This document shows positions 44,785 to 53,363 of a stretch of DNA of 64,000 nt, in pieces. The stretch lies in contig JAQUHA010000013.1 of NCBI GenBank assembly GCA_028683855.1, positions 1-64,000 on the forward strand, written 5' to 3'. Position numbers and translations under genes: made by a program. The first letter of the stretch is position 1. Each line of letters opens with the position of its first letter. The notes beneath the pieces were generated by a model. It saw only the letters and a list, made by a program, of their open reading frames with translations. It made no database searches and had not been told where the DNA came from. Source of the stretch: Desulfuromonadaceae bacterium. Lineage in GTDB: Bacteria > Desulfobacterota > Desulfuromonadia > Geobacterales > Pseudopelobacteraceae.

Positions 44785-45288
44785 ATGATACCCAATACTG
44801 ATGAAAGACAGATTGCCATAAAATTCAACGACAATTTAATCAGCAACCTTGATTGTGCTGCAAAAGCAGGTGAGATGAATCGAAATCACCTCATGCTCAG
44901 CCTGGTAAATATTTGGTTAAATGTTCTGATGAATAACTCTGGCTTACGCAGTCTTTTCTATATCACATGCATTCTCAGAACACGTAAAAAACAGATGGAG
45001 TGTAAGCCTGCGTTTGAACACGAATTCACAGAATCACGACTTCCTGAGAAACCATTGCCCTTAAAGTTCAGTGACTCAACAATCTTCGACATTGATAGCT
45101 TGGCTTGTGTTAACCAAATATCGAGACATCAATTATTAAAAACAATGATAATTGTAGGTGTTGAAGAACTTAGAGAATTAACAGAGGGAAAAACTTATCA
45201 GTTTGGAGCAGTTGAAAAGAAACTGCACAAATCATTCAGCACAATAATGGAGAAGGGCTTCAAGGCATTCAAAGCCTATATCAATTAA
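44785..45288 (+). CDS. Duplicated ribbon-helix-helix-like regulator
   Basis: 167 residues from the ATG at 44785 (AAGGGGAG upstream); an in-frame ATG at 44716 is rejected because the promoter lies between. The protein contains two similar halves: RQIAIKFNDNLISNLDCAAK with NRNHLMLSLVNIWL, and LPLKFSDSTIFDIDSLACVN with SRHQLLKTMIIVGV. Each has a strand-helix-helix layout like MetJ/Arc repressors. A fused pair would act as a built-in dimer, matching the two palindromic operators in front. Probably the copy-number or excision regulator of the element. Confidence 0.6.
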   Translation: MIPNTDERQIAIKFNDNLISNLDCAAKAGEMNRNHLMLSLVNIWLNVLMNNSGLRSLFYITCILRTRKKQMECKPAFEHEFTESRLPEKPLPLKFSDSTIFDIDSLACVNQISRHQLLKTMIIVGVEELRELTEGKTYQFGAVEKKLHKSFSTIMEKGFKAFKAYIN

Positions 45289-45333
45289 TCCTTCACGGTT
45301 CAGTTTTGTCAAGGATAGAAAGGAGATTAAAAT

Positions 45334-45474
45334 ATGAAAAACACAAAAGAACTAGTACTTGATTACACGCAGGTTCCTTTAAAAATTATTTTTAAAGGCA
45401 TATATGGCGTTAAGCGTTACAAGTTAATACCATCCGCAGACCAAAGCGGCATCACAATTAACAAGGACATTTAA
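45334..45474 (+). CDS. Small protein of the replication module
   Basis: 46 residues, with a near-perfect AAAGGAG ribosome site 8 nt before the ATG. Sequence MKNTKELVLDYTQVPLKIIF, then basic residues and SGITINKDI. No family recognised. It is between the RHH gene and the rep gene on the same strand, so it belongs to the replication/control operon. Confidence 0.5.
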   Translation: MKNTKELVLDYTQVPLKIIFKGIYGVKRYKLIPSADQSGITINKDI

Positions 45475-45490
45475 TGACACTGACAACAGA

Positions 45491-45543
45491 CAGCTGAAGC
45501 CAGGAGGTCTGCCCCTGTCGGGGCGGCCTTCTGGCGTCAGCTG
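45491..45543 (+). repeat. Large inverted repeat upstream of rep (candidate origin)
   Basis: Arms CAGCTGA/TCAGCTG, GCCAG/CTGGC, GAGG/CCTT and GCCCC/GGGGC stack into one 53-nt hairpin with small internal mismatches and a 4-nt TGTC loop. No U-tract follows. Position just before a Rep_trans-type gene suggests the nick or binding site for rolling-circle replication; a terminator for the small upstream gene is the alternative. Confidence 0.5.
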
Positions 45544-45554
45544 CATATAAAGCC

Positions 45555-45622
45555 TAGTAGCCAGCCAATCGTTAATTCGTAGTAGCAAGCCATCGGCAAT
45601 CTCTTACCCCGTAAATTTACGG
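45555..45622 (+). repeat. Direct repeats and palindrome before rep
   Basis: TAGTAGCCAGCCAATCG (45555-45571) and TAGTAGCAAGCCATCGG (45580-45596) are near copies 25 bp apart. A perfect 14-bp palindrome CCGTAAATTTACGG lies at 45609-45622, ending 1 bp before the ribosome site. Likely Rep binding or autoregulatory sites. Confidence 0.48.
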
Positions 45623-45635
45623 AAAGGAATTGTAT

Positions 45636-46808
45636 ATGAACTTACTACTATCAACCACATCTGCACCTTACCCCGGCAGGATGTTACCTGTAACACATCC
45701 TGCTTCAACCCCATCTGTTTCAGAGTTCCAGCATCTCCTCCACGGCATTGATTCCCTTGACCTCGGTCTATACGTCGCGTGGGGATCAGACTGGAAACGC
45801 CGACTTCACTCCCTCGACAAGAAAAAACAGCAAGCCCGCAGAAATGGCGCTCTGCTGATCTCAATGCCTTCCGGTAGAAACTGTATCTTCAAACCTGGTG
45901 GCAAAGGTGAGAACTACCGCTTTCATCTTCAGTTCGACGCTTACAATCTCTTTATCGGTAAATCAGCAACCCCTGGTACTTCGCCCAACGTCTATCTCTC
46001 CATAAGTGCCAAAGTTCTCTGGCATAACGGTATTGAAACCGCCTTGTCATGGATTGCACTTGATCTGAAAGCAATCGGTGGTGGTACGATCCAGCGTGTG
46101 CAAGTTAGCCGTCTTGATCTCTGTGCCGACTTCCTGGTTCCAGGTGGACTCTCTCACGAATTCATTCTTTCCCACAAAGTGACCCGCAACGATAAAGGCA
46201 AGCTCTACCTCGACAAGAACGAACTGCAAACCTATTACGCTGCCGATGGAAAGTCGCCTATTCAGCTAAGACTGTACAATAAGGGTTTAGAGGTAAAACA
46301 GGGTGGGATAAAGCTCTGGTTCCTCGATCTCTGGAAGCGTGAATCAACAGATGACATCTGGCGCATAGAATTCCAGGTGCGCCGCCCTGCCCTCAAACAG
46401 TTCGGGATAAACTCTATTGACGATCTAAAAGAGAAACAAGCCGGACTATGGGGGTATCTCACTATGAAATGGTTTTCCCTCCGTCTTCCCGATAACGACA
46501 AAGCAGAACGTAAAACCGTTCACCCCTTCTGGTCTGCCGTCCAGGAGTGTTTTAAGAACGATATTTCTGGTACTTGCAGTCAAGCATACCGTAACTGCGT
46601 GACGCTTGCAGCTGCCTCACCGGAATGGCACCTATCCCATATAGACGGCTGTCTCTCCTCCTTTGCCGCAATTCTCGGAATAAGTAATCGTGAAGAGGCT
46701 CTGCAAGAATTACAGAGTCGTCTGACTAAACGCAACAACGCCGCCGACTTTGAGACCGCCTGCATTAAGAAAGCAATTCAACGCGGAACTTCAGGGGGTG
46801 GACAATGA
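45636..46808 (+). CDS. Replication initiator, Rep_trans family
   Basis: 390 residues from the ATG at 45636 (AAGGA 7 nt upstream). Family features: GLYVAWGSDW near the N-terminus, VQVSRLDLCADF (the VSRxDxxxD strand of Rep_trans/MobT-type relaxases) and DIWRIEFQVRR. PIQLRLYNKG is also present. These proteins nick an origin hairpin and start rolling-circle replication or transfer of integrative elements. Its gene overlaps the helicase-like gene downstream by 4 bp, and hairpin and repeats lie directly in front. Confidence 0.72.
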   Translation: MNLLLSTTSAPYPGRMLPVTHPASTPSVSEFQHLLHGIDSLDLGLYVAWGSDWKRRLHSLDKKKQQARRNGALLISMPSGRNCIFKPGGKGENYRFHLQFDAYNLFIGKSATPGTSPNVYLSISAKVLWHNGIETALSWIALDLKAIGGGTIQRVQVSRLDLCADFLVPGGLSHEFILSHKVTRNDKGKLYLDKNELQTYYAADGKSPIQLRLYNKGLEVKQGGIKLWFLDLWKRESTDDIWRIEFQVRRPALKQFGINSIDDLKEKQAGLWGYLTMKWFSLRLPDNDKAERKTVHPFWSAVQECFKNDISGTCSQAYRNCVTLAAASPEWHLSHIDGCLSSFAAILGISNREEALQELQSRLTKRNNAADFETACIKKAIQRGTSGGGQ

Positions 46809-48328
46809 TGGACTCTTTCAGCGACTCAGCACTTTCAGCTTACTTCCCTGGTCTGGTGGATATCTGCCAGAATGAAGAGGGTCAACTCGTCTATGCAATC
46901 ATAAAAGATGGGGAGCTGATCTTCTCCCAGGAGTACAAGACCGATACTGATAGCTTCTCTATACCTGAGAGAAAACATTTCCAGTTCACCATTCCCCGCG
47001 CCGCCGAAGTCATGCGTTACTTCAAACAGGATGACGATTCGCTCTATGACGATCTTCTGACCTATCTGAAACGCTTCTCCGGTCTGGACGATATGCAGTG
47101 GGCTATTGTTGCTCACTACATCTTTCTGACGTATCTGCACGATCACCCATGCATTGACTACTGCGGCTATCTCCTCTTCTACGCCGTACCGGAAAGGGGG
47201 AAGAGTAGAACCGGCAAATCAGTCACCTATGTTGCTTTCAGGGGCATTCATCTGATTGAACTTCGGGAAGCTACTATCTTCCGCTACAGCCAGAACCTCC
47301 ACGGCACACTGTTCCTTGATCTGCTTGATGTGTCAAAGAAGGCGGAACGTGGCGGCTGTGACGATATTTTACTTCTACGGGCTGAAAAGGGTGCCAAGTG
47401 CTGCCGTGTGCAAAATCCGGATCAAGGCCCATTCAACGATACAGTTTATTACGATATTTACGGACCGACGATCATTGCCAGTAACGAACAGTTGCACAAC
47501 ATCCTTGAGACAAGATGCCTCCCGATCATCATGCCGAACCGCCCAGGGAATTATGAGAATCCACGTCCCGAACTCGGCATTGAATTAAAGGAGCGTCTGA
47601 CAGTCTGGAGAGCTAAGTATCTCACCGCAACACTTCCCGATCTGGAACCAATCGACGGTATTTCCGGAAGACTCTGGGATATTACAAAACCGATGTTCTT
47701 TATAAACTCGCTTCTGCCTGTTGATTCTTCAATCCTCGAAGATTCGATTCTTTCAATAGCTGGTGAAAAGGATGAATCAAGGAAAGATTCTCTGGAAGGT
47801 CGTCTGGTAGCGATCATAAAGGAGATAACTGAAGAGAGTGCCCTTGGTCGATTCGCTGAATGGAGTATCAAGACCGGAGAGATTCGAGACAGATTCAATC
47901 AGGGGAGACCAATAGACAAGTATGTTTCACCTCAATGGATAGGTAAGAGATTAAAGAGCATGAGTTTTCACAATAGGATTGTTCACGGCTATTCGGAGAT
48001 CAAGATCACCGCCCAAGAATACGCCCTGATCCTCAAGCAGTACGGGCATGACAAGAGAGAGTCGCAAATACCCGTCAACTCTCACCCCAACTCTCTACCA
48101 GATAAAAGCCAACAGATTCAGCAACCTTTGAAAGAGGTAGAGAGTGGTAGAGAGTCTGCACAGGTGCGAGGTCAACGGTTTACCTTTACTACACCGGAAG
48201 AGAAAGAAGTTTATCTTGCCAGACTTAATGAATTGAAGGAAACAGGCGGCTTGTCTCGGGATGAGATGGAAGGACAGGCTCAAGGGTATTTAGAGCAGTG
48301 GAGGTGCGACCATGACTTTCCATTCTAA
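46805..48328 (+). CDS. P-loop helicase/primase-like replication protein
   Basis: 507 residues. An N-terminal region of about 100 residues is followed by an ATPase core with PERGKSRTGKSVTY (P-loop-like), DLLDVSKKAERGGCDDILLLR and the sensor segment TIIASNEQLHNILETRCLPIIM. The C-terminal region has a wH-like part (RFNQGRPIDKYVSPQWIGKRL). It resembles element-encoded replicative helicase-like proteins (DUF3631/DUF927 neighbourhood). ATG overlaps the rep stop, so the pair is coupled. Family name not certain. Confidence 0.62.
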   Translation: MMDSFSDSALSAYFPGLVDICQNEEGQLVYAIIKDGELIFSQEYKTDTDSFSIPERKHFQFTIPRAAEVMRYFKQDDDSLYDDLLTYLKRFSGLDDMQWAIVAHYIFLTYLHDHPCIDYCGYLLFYAVPERGKSRTGKSVTYVAFRGIHLIELREATIFRYSQNLHGTLFLDLLDVSKKAERGGCDDILLLRAEKGAKCCRVQNPDQGPFNDTVYYDIYGPTIIASNEQLHNILETRCLPIIMPNRPGNYENPRPELGIELKERLTVWRAKYLTATLPDLEPIDGISGRLWDITKPMFFINSLLPVDSSILEDSILSIAGEKDESRKDSLEGRLVAIIKEITEESALGRFAEWSIKTGEIRDRFNQGRPIDKYVSPQWIGKRLKSMSFHNRIVHGYSEIKITAQEYALILKQYGHDKRESQIPVNSHPNSLPDKSQQIQQPLKEVESGRESAQVRGQRFTFTTPEEKEVYLARLNELKETGGLSRDEMEGQAQGYLEQWRCDHDFPF

Positions 48329-48470
48329 ACGCCTTTTCAGAGATGCAAATGAAGAAGAGTTCTATTTTGAGCGGATAGCAGAATTAATCGCGGATGACCG
48401 CCTGGATGATGAGGAGACTGAGCGATGCGCTTGGGATGCTGTTCTGAGAAGAAGAGACCATGACGACTGA
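48312..48470 (+). CDS. Small acidic/basic protein in overlap
   Basis: 52 residues (MTFHSKRLFRDANEEEFYFE... ending RRRDHDD). Starts inside the end of the helicase-like gene and ends inside the start of the excisionase gene, with correct coupling on both sides. The presence of good overlap on both sides is the main support. Unknown role. Confidence 0.45.
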   Translation: MTFHSKRLFRDANEEEFYFERIAELIADDRLDDEETERCAWDAVLRRRDHDD

Positions 48471-48732
48471 CAAGCCTCTCCATACGTCTATGCCAGAACT
48501 TTTGACGGTTGAAGAGTTTGCAAAACGTCTTCGTGTCGGTCGCTCTACTGTTTTTTTCTGGATCGCCAGCAAGAAGATGATACAGGCTGTTCATTATTTC
48601 AAGATCGGCAAAACGGTTCGTATTCCCTGGAGTATTGAGTTGCTGGTCTCTTTATCCTCAGAGAGTGAAGAAACTGAACCGGCTCCAATACGATCCAGGA
48701 AGAATAAGAGAACAATAAATCTGGACTATTGA
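48460..48732 (+). CDS. AlpA/excisionase-like helix-turn-helix protein
   Basis: 90 residues. A MerR-type helix-turn-helix of the excisionase group occupies residues 14-60: LLTVEEFAKRLRVGRSTVFFW, then IGKTVRIPW. Followed by a basic tail. Next to the integrase on the same strand, it probably directs excision of the island. Confidence 0.78.
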   Translation: MTTDKPLHTSMPELLTVEEFAKRLRVGRSTVFFWIASKKMIQAVHYFKIGKTVRIPWSIELLVSLSSESEETEPAPIRSRKNKRTINLDY

Positions 48733-48808
48733 AAATAATCTTAAAGGAGAATAGTCTCTTACTCGGACTACTACCGACGGAAGGGGGCTAACAGAATGGG
48801 GACATAAA

Positions 48809-50122
48809 ATGAAGAAGACATCAGGCATGGTTTCATTGAATGAAACTTTGCAATCTGGCGGCACTATTAAACGCCGCAAAATCTCAGAAAAGTTGTATGT
48901 GGACTTTTACTATTTCGGCATTCGTATAACCAAGTCCACCGGCCTTGACGATACGCCGCAGAACCGGGCTAAAGTCCGTTCGTTCCTTGATAAATCAATG
49001 CAGAAAATCGAAGCCCGAACATTCAGGTTTGCTGATGCGTTCCCTGGTGCATCTCGTAAAGAGAAGAAATTATTTACTGAGCTTGAAGGGCAACAGTTTA
49101 GTCCTGAACCTCAGTATGTGATTTTTGGGGAGTATGCTAAAGAGTGGATGAAGAAGGTTATTCCGACTTTTGAATCAACGACGAAACGTAATGATTACGA
49201 GTCGGCTTTGAACTCCCGAATTCTTCCCTATTTCAGAAAGAAGAATTTTTATCAAATTACCAGCATGGAGCTACAGAACTTTGCCGCCTCGCTTAAAAAG
49301 AAAACCGGCAAGAACAAGGGGAAACCGCTTGCAAGACAGCGGATGCAGAATATTATTATTCCGCTGCGCCGAATCTGGGAAGATGCTGCCGATCAGCACC
49401 GCTGGAATCTTCGTAATCCGTTTGAGACACTCAGTAAGCACCTACCTTCAAAGTCTCGCAAAAGAAACGGCAAAGTGTTCAGGTTCACTGAATGGCAAAA
49501 TTTCATAGCGTGCGCTCCATTGTTTTTCAGGCCGCATCTGGAGTTTTTGCTAATGACCGGTTTATCGGCAAGTGAACTGGCCGGACTGCGGAAAGAAGAT
49601 GTTTCTGATAAGGCGATCACGCTTAACCGTTCTATTGTGCTTGGGGAAGAAAAAGACCGGCTCAAGAATGATTACCGTTTCAGACGAATTCCGGCAACCG
49701 ACGCAATCAAGAATGTGGTAAGTCGGATTCAGGCTCTTTGCCCTGATTCTCCATATCTGTTCCCGATGGAAAACGGCAGGCCATTTGACGGGAATTCATT
49801 CAGGAAGATCGTTTGGAACAAAGCCCTGAATGAGTCACAGATTGCATACAAGACTCCGTATAGCACACGGCACACGTTCTGCGCCTGGGCACTTACCATT
49901 GGCTTGAATCCGATGAAGCTGGTCAATCTGATGGGGCATTCATCAAAGCAGATGGTGTATCAAGTTTACGGGGAATACGTCGAAGACCTGGAAGACGATG
50001 TGGATGATATTATCGGCTATTTTGGGAAGGATTTTCTGATAAAACCAGGCAAAAAAATATCCCCAATACTGCTTTATGGGGACAGTGTGGGGACAGTTGC
50101 TACTTATTTACAAAAATCATAA
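48809..50122 (+). CDS. Tyrosine integrase of island 1
   Basis: 437 residues. Arm-type N-terminus, SAM-like core-binding domain (about 115-200, FGEYAKEWMKKVIPTFEST), and catalytic domain with Arg in GLSASELAGLRKEDV, HxxR-type STRHTFCAWAL, His in LMGHSS and Tyr in VYGEYVEDLE. Ends 3 bp before the right attachment repeat and reads toward it, the usual layout for tRNA-targeting integrases. It is not an integron integrase: too long and without that family's extra patch in the places I can judge. Confidence 0.88.
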   Translation: MKKTSGMVSLNETLQSGGTIKRRKISEKLYVDFYYFGIRITKSTGLDDTPQNRAKVRSFLDKSMQKIEARTFRFADAFPGASRKEKKLFTELEGQQFSPEPQYVIFGEYAKEWMKKVIPTFESTTKRNDYESALNSRILPYFRKKNFYQITSMELQNFAASLKKKTGKNKGKPLARQRMQNIIIPLRRIWEDAADQHRWNLRNPFETLSKHLPSKSRKRNGKVFRFTEWQNFIACAPLFFRPHLEFLLMTGLSASELAGLRKEDVSDKAITLNRSIVLGEEKDRLKNDYRFRRIPATDAIKNVVSRIQALCPDSPYLFPMENGRPFDGNSFRKIVWNKALNESQIAYKTPYSTRHTFCAWALTIGLNPMKLVNLMGHSSKQMVYQVYGEYVEDLEDDVDDIIGYFGKDFLIKPGKKISPILLYGDSVGTVATYLQKS

Positions 50123-50125
50123 ACA

Positions 50126-50164
50126 ATTCTATGTAGTTAAATGGAGCGGGAAACGGGATTCGAA
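50126..50164. repeat. Right attachment repeat of island 1 (tRNA-Gly 3' end)
   Basis: 39 bp matching 34474-34512 with 2 mismatches. The part from 50142 is the true 3' end of the tRNA-Gly(CCC) fragment, including the CCA complement at 50142-50144. Confidence 0.76.
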
Positions 50165-50192
50165 CCCGCGACCTTCAGCTTGGGAAGCTGAA
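50142..50192 (-). tRNA. tRNA-Gly(CCC), 3' part only
   Basis: Read on the minus strand: anticodon stem TTCAGC, loop TTCCCAA (anticodon CCC), stem GCTGAA, variable GGTC, T-arm GCGGG-TTCGAAT-CCCGT, acceptor strand TTCCCGCT and encoded CCA. The D-arm and 5' acceptor strand (expected GCGGGAA) are absent beyond 50192, where unrelated AT-rich sequence starts. The gene is therefore cut in or next to its anticodon arm by the second island. Confidence 0.8.
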
Positions 50193-50349
50193 TTTTTATG
50201 ATTTCAGAGCTTTTCATTATGTATCAAATCCCTCCCAAATACCAGTCTAACATATTGACTTTCCTGAATTTAACTTATATATTCTTTCCTGTTGTTTCCA
50301 ATCACTTTTGATCGTTGCCAAGGCATTAGAGGTTACACGGAGGTTACAC

Positions 50350-51678
50350 GTGCCGGATACGATAACACCCCAAAATCGGCAGCGCAAGCGTGAAGTGCGC
50401 AAACCGGGGTCTTTCACTGACAGGTATATCAAGAGCCTCAAGCCGGATAAGGAAATGTACCAGCTTCGCGAGGGACGAGGATTTGCCATTCGCGTCCTGC
50501 CTTCCGGGGTCAAGACCTGGTACTACATCTATACGATCAACGGGAAGCGCAGACAGCTCAATCTTGGTAACTACCCTGACATAAGTCTGGAGGCAGCACA
50601 TAAAACGTATCTCGAATCAGCTGCTCTCGTAAAGAGCGGCATAGATCCGATGGCCAAACCGGTTGAGGAAACCGCCGAGCCGGCGCAACAACAGGTTGAA
50701 CTGACCGTAAGGCGGCTCGCGGTTGACCTGTATCTTGATGATTGGTCCAAAATCCATCACTCGGAAAGATGGCACTACAACAACAGGAAAGCACTGGAGG
50801 CCGATATATTGCCGGTCTGGGGTGACCGTCTGGCTGTCGATATTCGACGGAAGGACGCAGTAGAGATTCTGGAACTGGTGGCAAAGCGGGCACCCGGTCA
50901 GGCCCGGAATGTCCTGAAAGCCGCACGGGGAATGTACTCGTACGCTGTCGACCGGGAACTGCTGGAATACAACCCATTTGCTGACATCAAGATATCCAGG
51001 ACCATCCCCATGATGCAGCCCATGTCCCGGGACCGCGAACTTTCAGAGGATGAGATAAGGCATCTCTGGAAAGCGATTGACGAAGGTGGTGGGAGCGAAA
51101 GCACCAAGCGGGCACTGAAACTGATTCTGGTCACCGGGCAGAGACCGGGGGAAGTGGTCGGCATGCACCGGCGTGAAATCCAGGGAAAATGGTGGACAAT
51201 ACCATGGCAGCGAATCAAGACCCGCAAGCGCCGTCAGGAAGATCACCGGATTTATCTTACGCCATTGGCGATGTCGCTTATAGGCGATGAGAAGGAATAT
51301 ATCTTTCCTGATCCTGCCGGTAAAAGCGCCATGACTGAAAATGCCCTGAGCCACCATGTGCGCAAGGATATACCGGATACCGTCAAGCGTCCGTATTATG
51401 ACCTCCCCCGCTGGACACCTCATGATCTTCGCCGTACAGCAGCCACGAGGCTTTCCAAGATCGGCGCGTCCGATGAGGTCATCGATGTTATTCTGAACCA
51501 CGCCAAAAAGGGTGTAAGCGGCATCTACAACCGGAACAAGTACGATAATGAAAAGCAGTTGTGGCTTACCAAATGGTCACAGCACCTGTCGAGACTTCTC
51601 AAGAAAAAGCAACCTGCAGCGAAAGGCACCGGTGGCAAGAAGAGCGTCAAAAGTTCCACCGAAGAACCCAAAAAGTAG
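50350..51678 (+). CDS. P4-type tyrosine integrase of island 2
   Basis: 442 residues from the GTG at 50350 (GGAGG 6 nt upstream). The DUF4102 arm-binding domain comes first: DRYIKSLKPDKEMYQLREGR, VRVLPSGVKTWYYIY, LGNYPDISLEAA. The core domain is followed by catalytic residues in TGQRPGEVVGMH (Arg), HDLRRTAATRL (HxxR), NHAKKG (His) and SGIYNRNKY (Tyr). P4-like integrases use tRNA anticodon or T-loops, consistent with the split tRNA 160 bp upstream. A basic tail rich in Lys follows. Confidence 0.9.
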   Translation: MPDTITPQNRQRKREVRKPGSFTDRYIKSLKPDKEMYQLREGRGFAIRVLPSGVKTWYYIYTINGKRRQLNLGNYPDISLEAAHKTYLESAALVKSGIDPMAKPVEETAEPAQQQVELTVRRLAVDLYLDDWSKIHHSERWHYNNRKALEADILPVWGDRLAVDIRRKDAVEILELVAKRAPGQARNVLKAARGMYSYAVDRELLEYNPFADIKISRTIPMMQPMSRDRELSEDEIRHLWKAIDEGGGSESTKRALKLILVTGQRPGEVVGMHRREIQGKWWTIPWQRIKTRKRRQEDHRIYLTPLAMSLIGDEKEYIFPDPAGKSAMTENALSHHVRKDIPDTVKRPYYDLPRWTPHDLRRTAATRLSKIGASDEVIDVILNHAKKGVSGIYNRNKYDNEKQLWLTKWSQHLSRLLKKKQPAAKGTGGKKSVKSSTEEPKK

Positions 51679-51800
51679 TTTCTGCACGATGGGGGAGCAC
51701 TCTCTGCAGCCAGAGGATTATCAGTATAGCTGTCAAACTATTTATGGCTGCTATTTATGTCAATAGCGTTTTTATAGTTGCTAAATATGCTGTTATCGTT

Positions 51801-51819
51801 AAATATAGAAGCTATATTT
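51801..51819 (+). promoter_or_regulatory. Inverted repeat before the Fic gene
   Basis: AAATATAG-AAG-CTATATTT, perfect 8-bp arms, ending 19 bp before the ATG at 51839. Several related ATAGC/GCTAT words lie in the 80 bp in front. A plausible operator for the helix-turn-helix part of the Fic protein itself. Confidence 0.5.
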
Positions 51820-51838
51820 GCTGATTATGGGAATTCTG

Positions 51839-53314
51839 ATGTCGAATAGAAACGAAAATATCCTGCCGGAAGTTTTCCTCTCAGAAAGCGATGCCTCGCG
51901 TGCTGTCTCGAACATGGTCAAGCTGGGGACTGCGCGTAAAATCGGCCCACGGCTCTATACCCGTAACATGATCGAGCCGGTGGAGAATATCGTTGCCCGC
52001 AATCGCTGGCAGATTGTCGGCATGCTGGCGCCAGGCGGAGTGATCGGTTTTCGTACCGCCCTGGAAAGTCATCCCGCCGAGGATGGATCCGTCTTTGTCA
52101 CCTGCGGCTACAAAAAGATTTCCGAACTGCCGGGTCTGCGGATTGTCAGAATACCCGGTTCAGGTCCGGTCGAAGGCGATATGCCTTTTATCGGCGGACT
52201 TCACATGGCATCGCCTTCACGTCTTCTACTGGAAAACCTCTCGCATACAAAAGCACGGGAGGGAGCAACCAAGGCTGCCGGGCAGAAGGCTGTCGAAGAG
52301 AAACTTACCTCCATCCTGCGGATCAAGGGCGAAAGTGAGTTGAACCGGATCCGTGACCTTGCACGCTCCATTGCAGCAGATATCGGCCTTGAGAAAGAGT
52401 TTCAACTGCTCGACCGTCTGATCGGCAGCCTGCTGCAAACGCGGGAAGCAGACTTGAAAAGTCCGGTCGCACGGGCATATTCCAGCGGTGAACCGTATGA
52501 CCCTGCCCGTCTGGAACAGTTTGAAGCCCTGCGCAGCGCACTTGCCCGCAGCGTCCTGCCAAGCCGGAACCGCACCTATGAACCGGGGCCGGCGTTTTAC
52601 AACGAAAGCTTCTTCGACGCGTACTTCTCCAATTTTATCGAAGGGACCGAGTTTGAAGTGGACGAGGCTCTGGGGATTGTTTTCTCTGGAGTGATTCCCC
52701 AATCCCGACCGGAAGATGCCCATGACATCCTCGGTACCTGGCGTATCGTCGGCAATCTTGTTGAATTACAGCGGACGCCATCGGATATCGCCTCATTCAT
52801 GGAACTGCTGCAAAGCCGACATACGTCGATCCTGGAAGGGAGACCGGACAAACGCCCAGGGGAGCTAAAGGAGAAGGGCAACCGGGCCGGGACTACCTAC
52901 TTTGTCGCACCGGAACTGGTAAAAGGTACGCTTGCCCAGGGCTTCTCCTTCTACAATTCACTGTCCGATCCACTTGCACGAGCGCTTTTCATGATGTATC
53001 TCGTTTCTGAAGTCCATCCCTTTGACGATGGCAACGGCAGAACGGCGCGGGCGATGATGAACGCTGAACTTGTTGCGGCTGGTGTCTGCCGGATCATCAT
53101 CCCGAGTGTCTACCGCAACGAATACATAGCATCGCTGAAACTGCTTTCCAACCACAAGGACCCTGCGGCATTCCTTCGCGTCATGGATGTGGCTCAGGAT
53201 TTTGTCAGCAGAATAGATTTCAGCGAGCTGGCGTCTGCCCGGCACATTCTGGAGCGGTGTAACGCGTTTGAACGACCTGCCGATACCGTCAAACTGATGA
53301 TGCCCTCACCCTGA
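51839..53314 (+). CDS. Fic-domain protein with N-terminal winged helix
   Basis: 491 residues from the ATG at 51839; TTG at 51818 and ATG at 51827 are alternatives. An N-terminal AbiEi-like winged helix region (SESDASRAVSNMVKLGTARKIG) is followed by the Fic domain with HPFDDGNGRTAR, the active-site motif of AMP-transferring Fic enzymes. SNFIEG matches the inhibitory S/T-x3-E-G motif placed N-terminal to the Fic core (class II, self-inhibited). Such proteins modify target proteins by AMPylation and many serve as toxins or stress regulators. Alone with an inverted repeat in front, it is probably self-regulated. Confidence 0.85.
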   Translation: MSNRNENILPEVFLSESDASRAVSNMVKLGTARKIGPRLYTRNMIEPVENIVARNRWQIVGMLAPGGVIGFRTALESHPAEDGSVFVTCGYKKISELPGLRIVRIPGSGPVEGDMPFIGGLHMASPSRLLLENLSHTKAREGATKAAGQKAVEEKLTSILRIKGESELNRIRDLARSIAADIGLEKEFQLLDRLIGSLLQTREADLKSPVARAYSSGEPYDPARLEQFEALRSALARSVLPSRNRTYEPGPAFYNESFFDAYFSNFIEGTEFEVDEALGIVFSGVIPQSRPEDAHDILGTWRIVGNLVELQRTPSDIASFMELLQSRHTSILEGRPDKRPGELKEKGNRAGTTYFVAPELVKGTLAQGFSFYNSLSDPLARALFMMYLVSEVHPFDDGNGRTARAMMNAELVAAGVCRIIIPSVYRNEYIASLKLLSNHKDPAAFLRVMDVAQDFVSRIDFSELASARHILERCNAFERPADTVKLMMPSP

Positions 53315-53363
53315 AGCGCATGAATTGAATATATAAAGCGGTGGCTCGACATGAGATCATTTC

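Larger units (their letters stand above)
34474..50164. mobile_element. Genomic island 1: integrative replicating element carrying an integrase-less cassette array
   Basis: About 15.7 kb bounded by the 39-bp direct repeat at 34474-34512 and 50126-50164. A tyrosine integrase gene ends 3 bp before the right repeat. A Rep_trans initiator, helicase-like protein, small proteins and an excisionase form the right 5 kb. The left 8-9 kb is a row of gene cassettes with attC sites. No conjugation genes are seen, so it would need a helper to transfer between cells. Confidence 0.78.

Noticed and set aside
48809-50122. Integron integrase IntI for the cassette array.
   Set aside because: It is a phage-type integrase of 437 residues located next to the tRNA attachment repeat, far from the array's upstream end.
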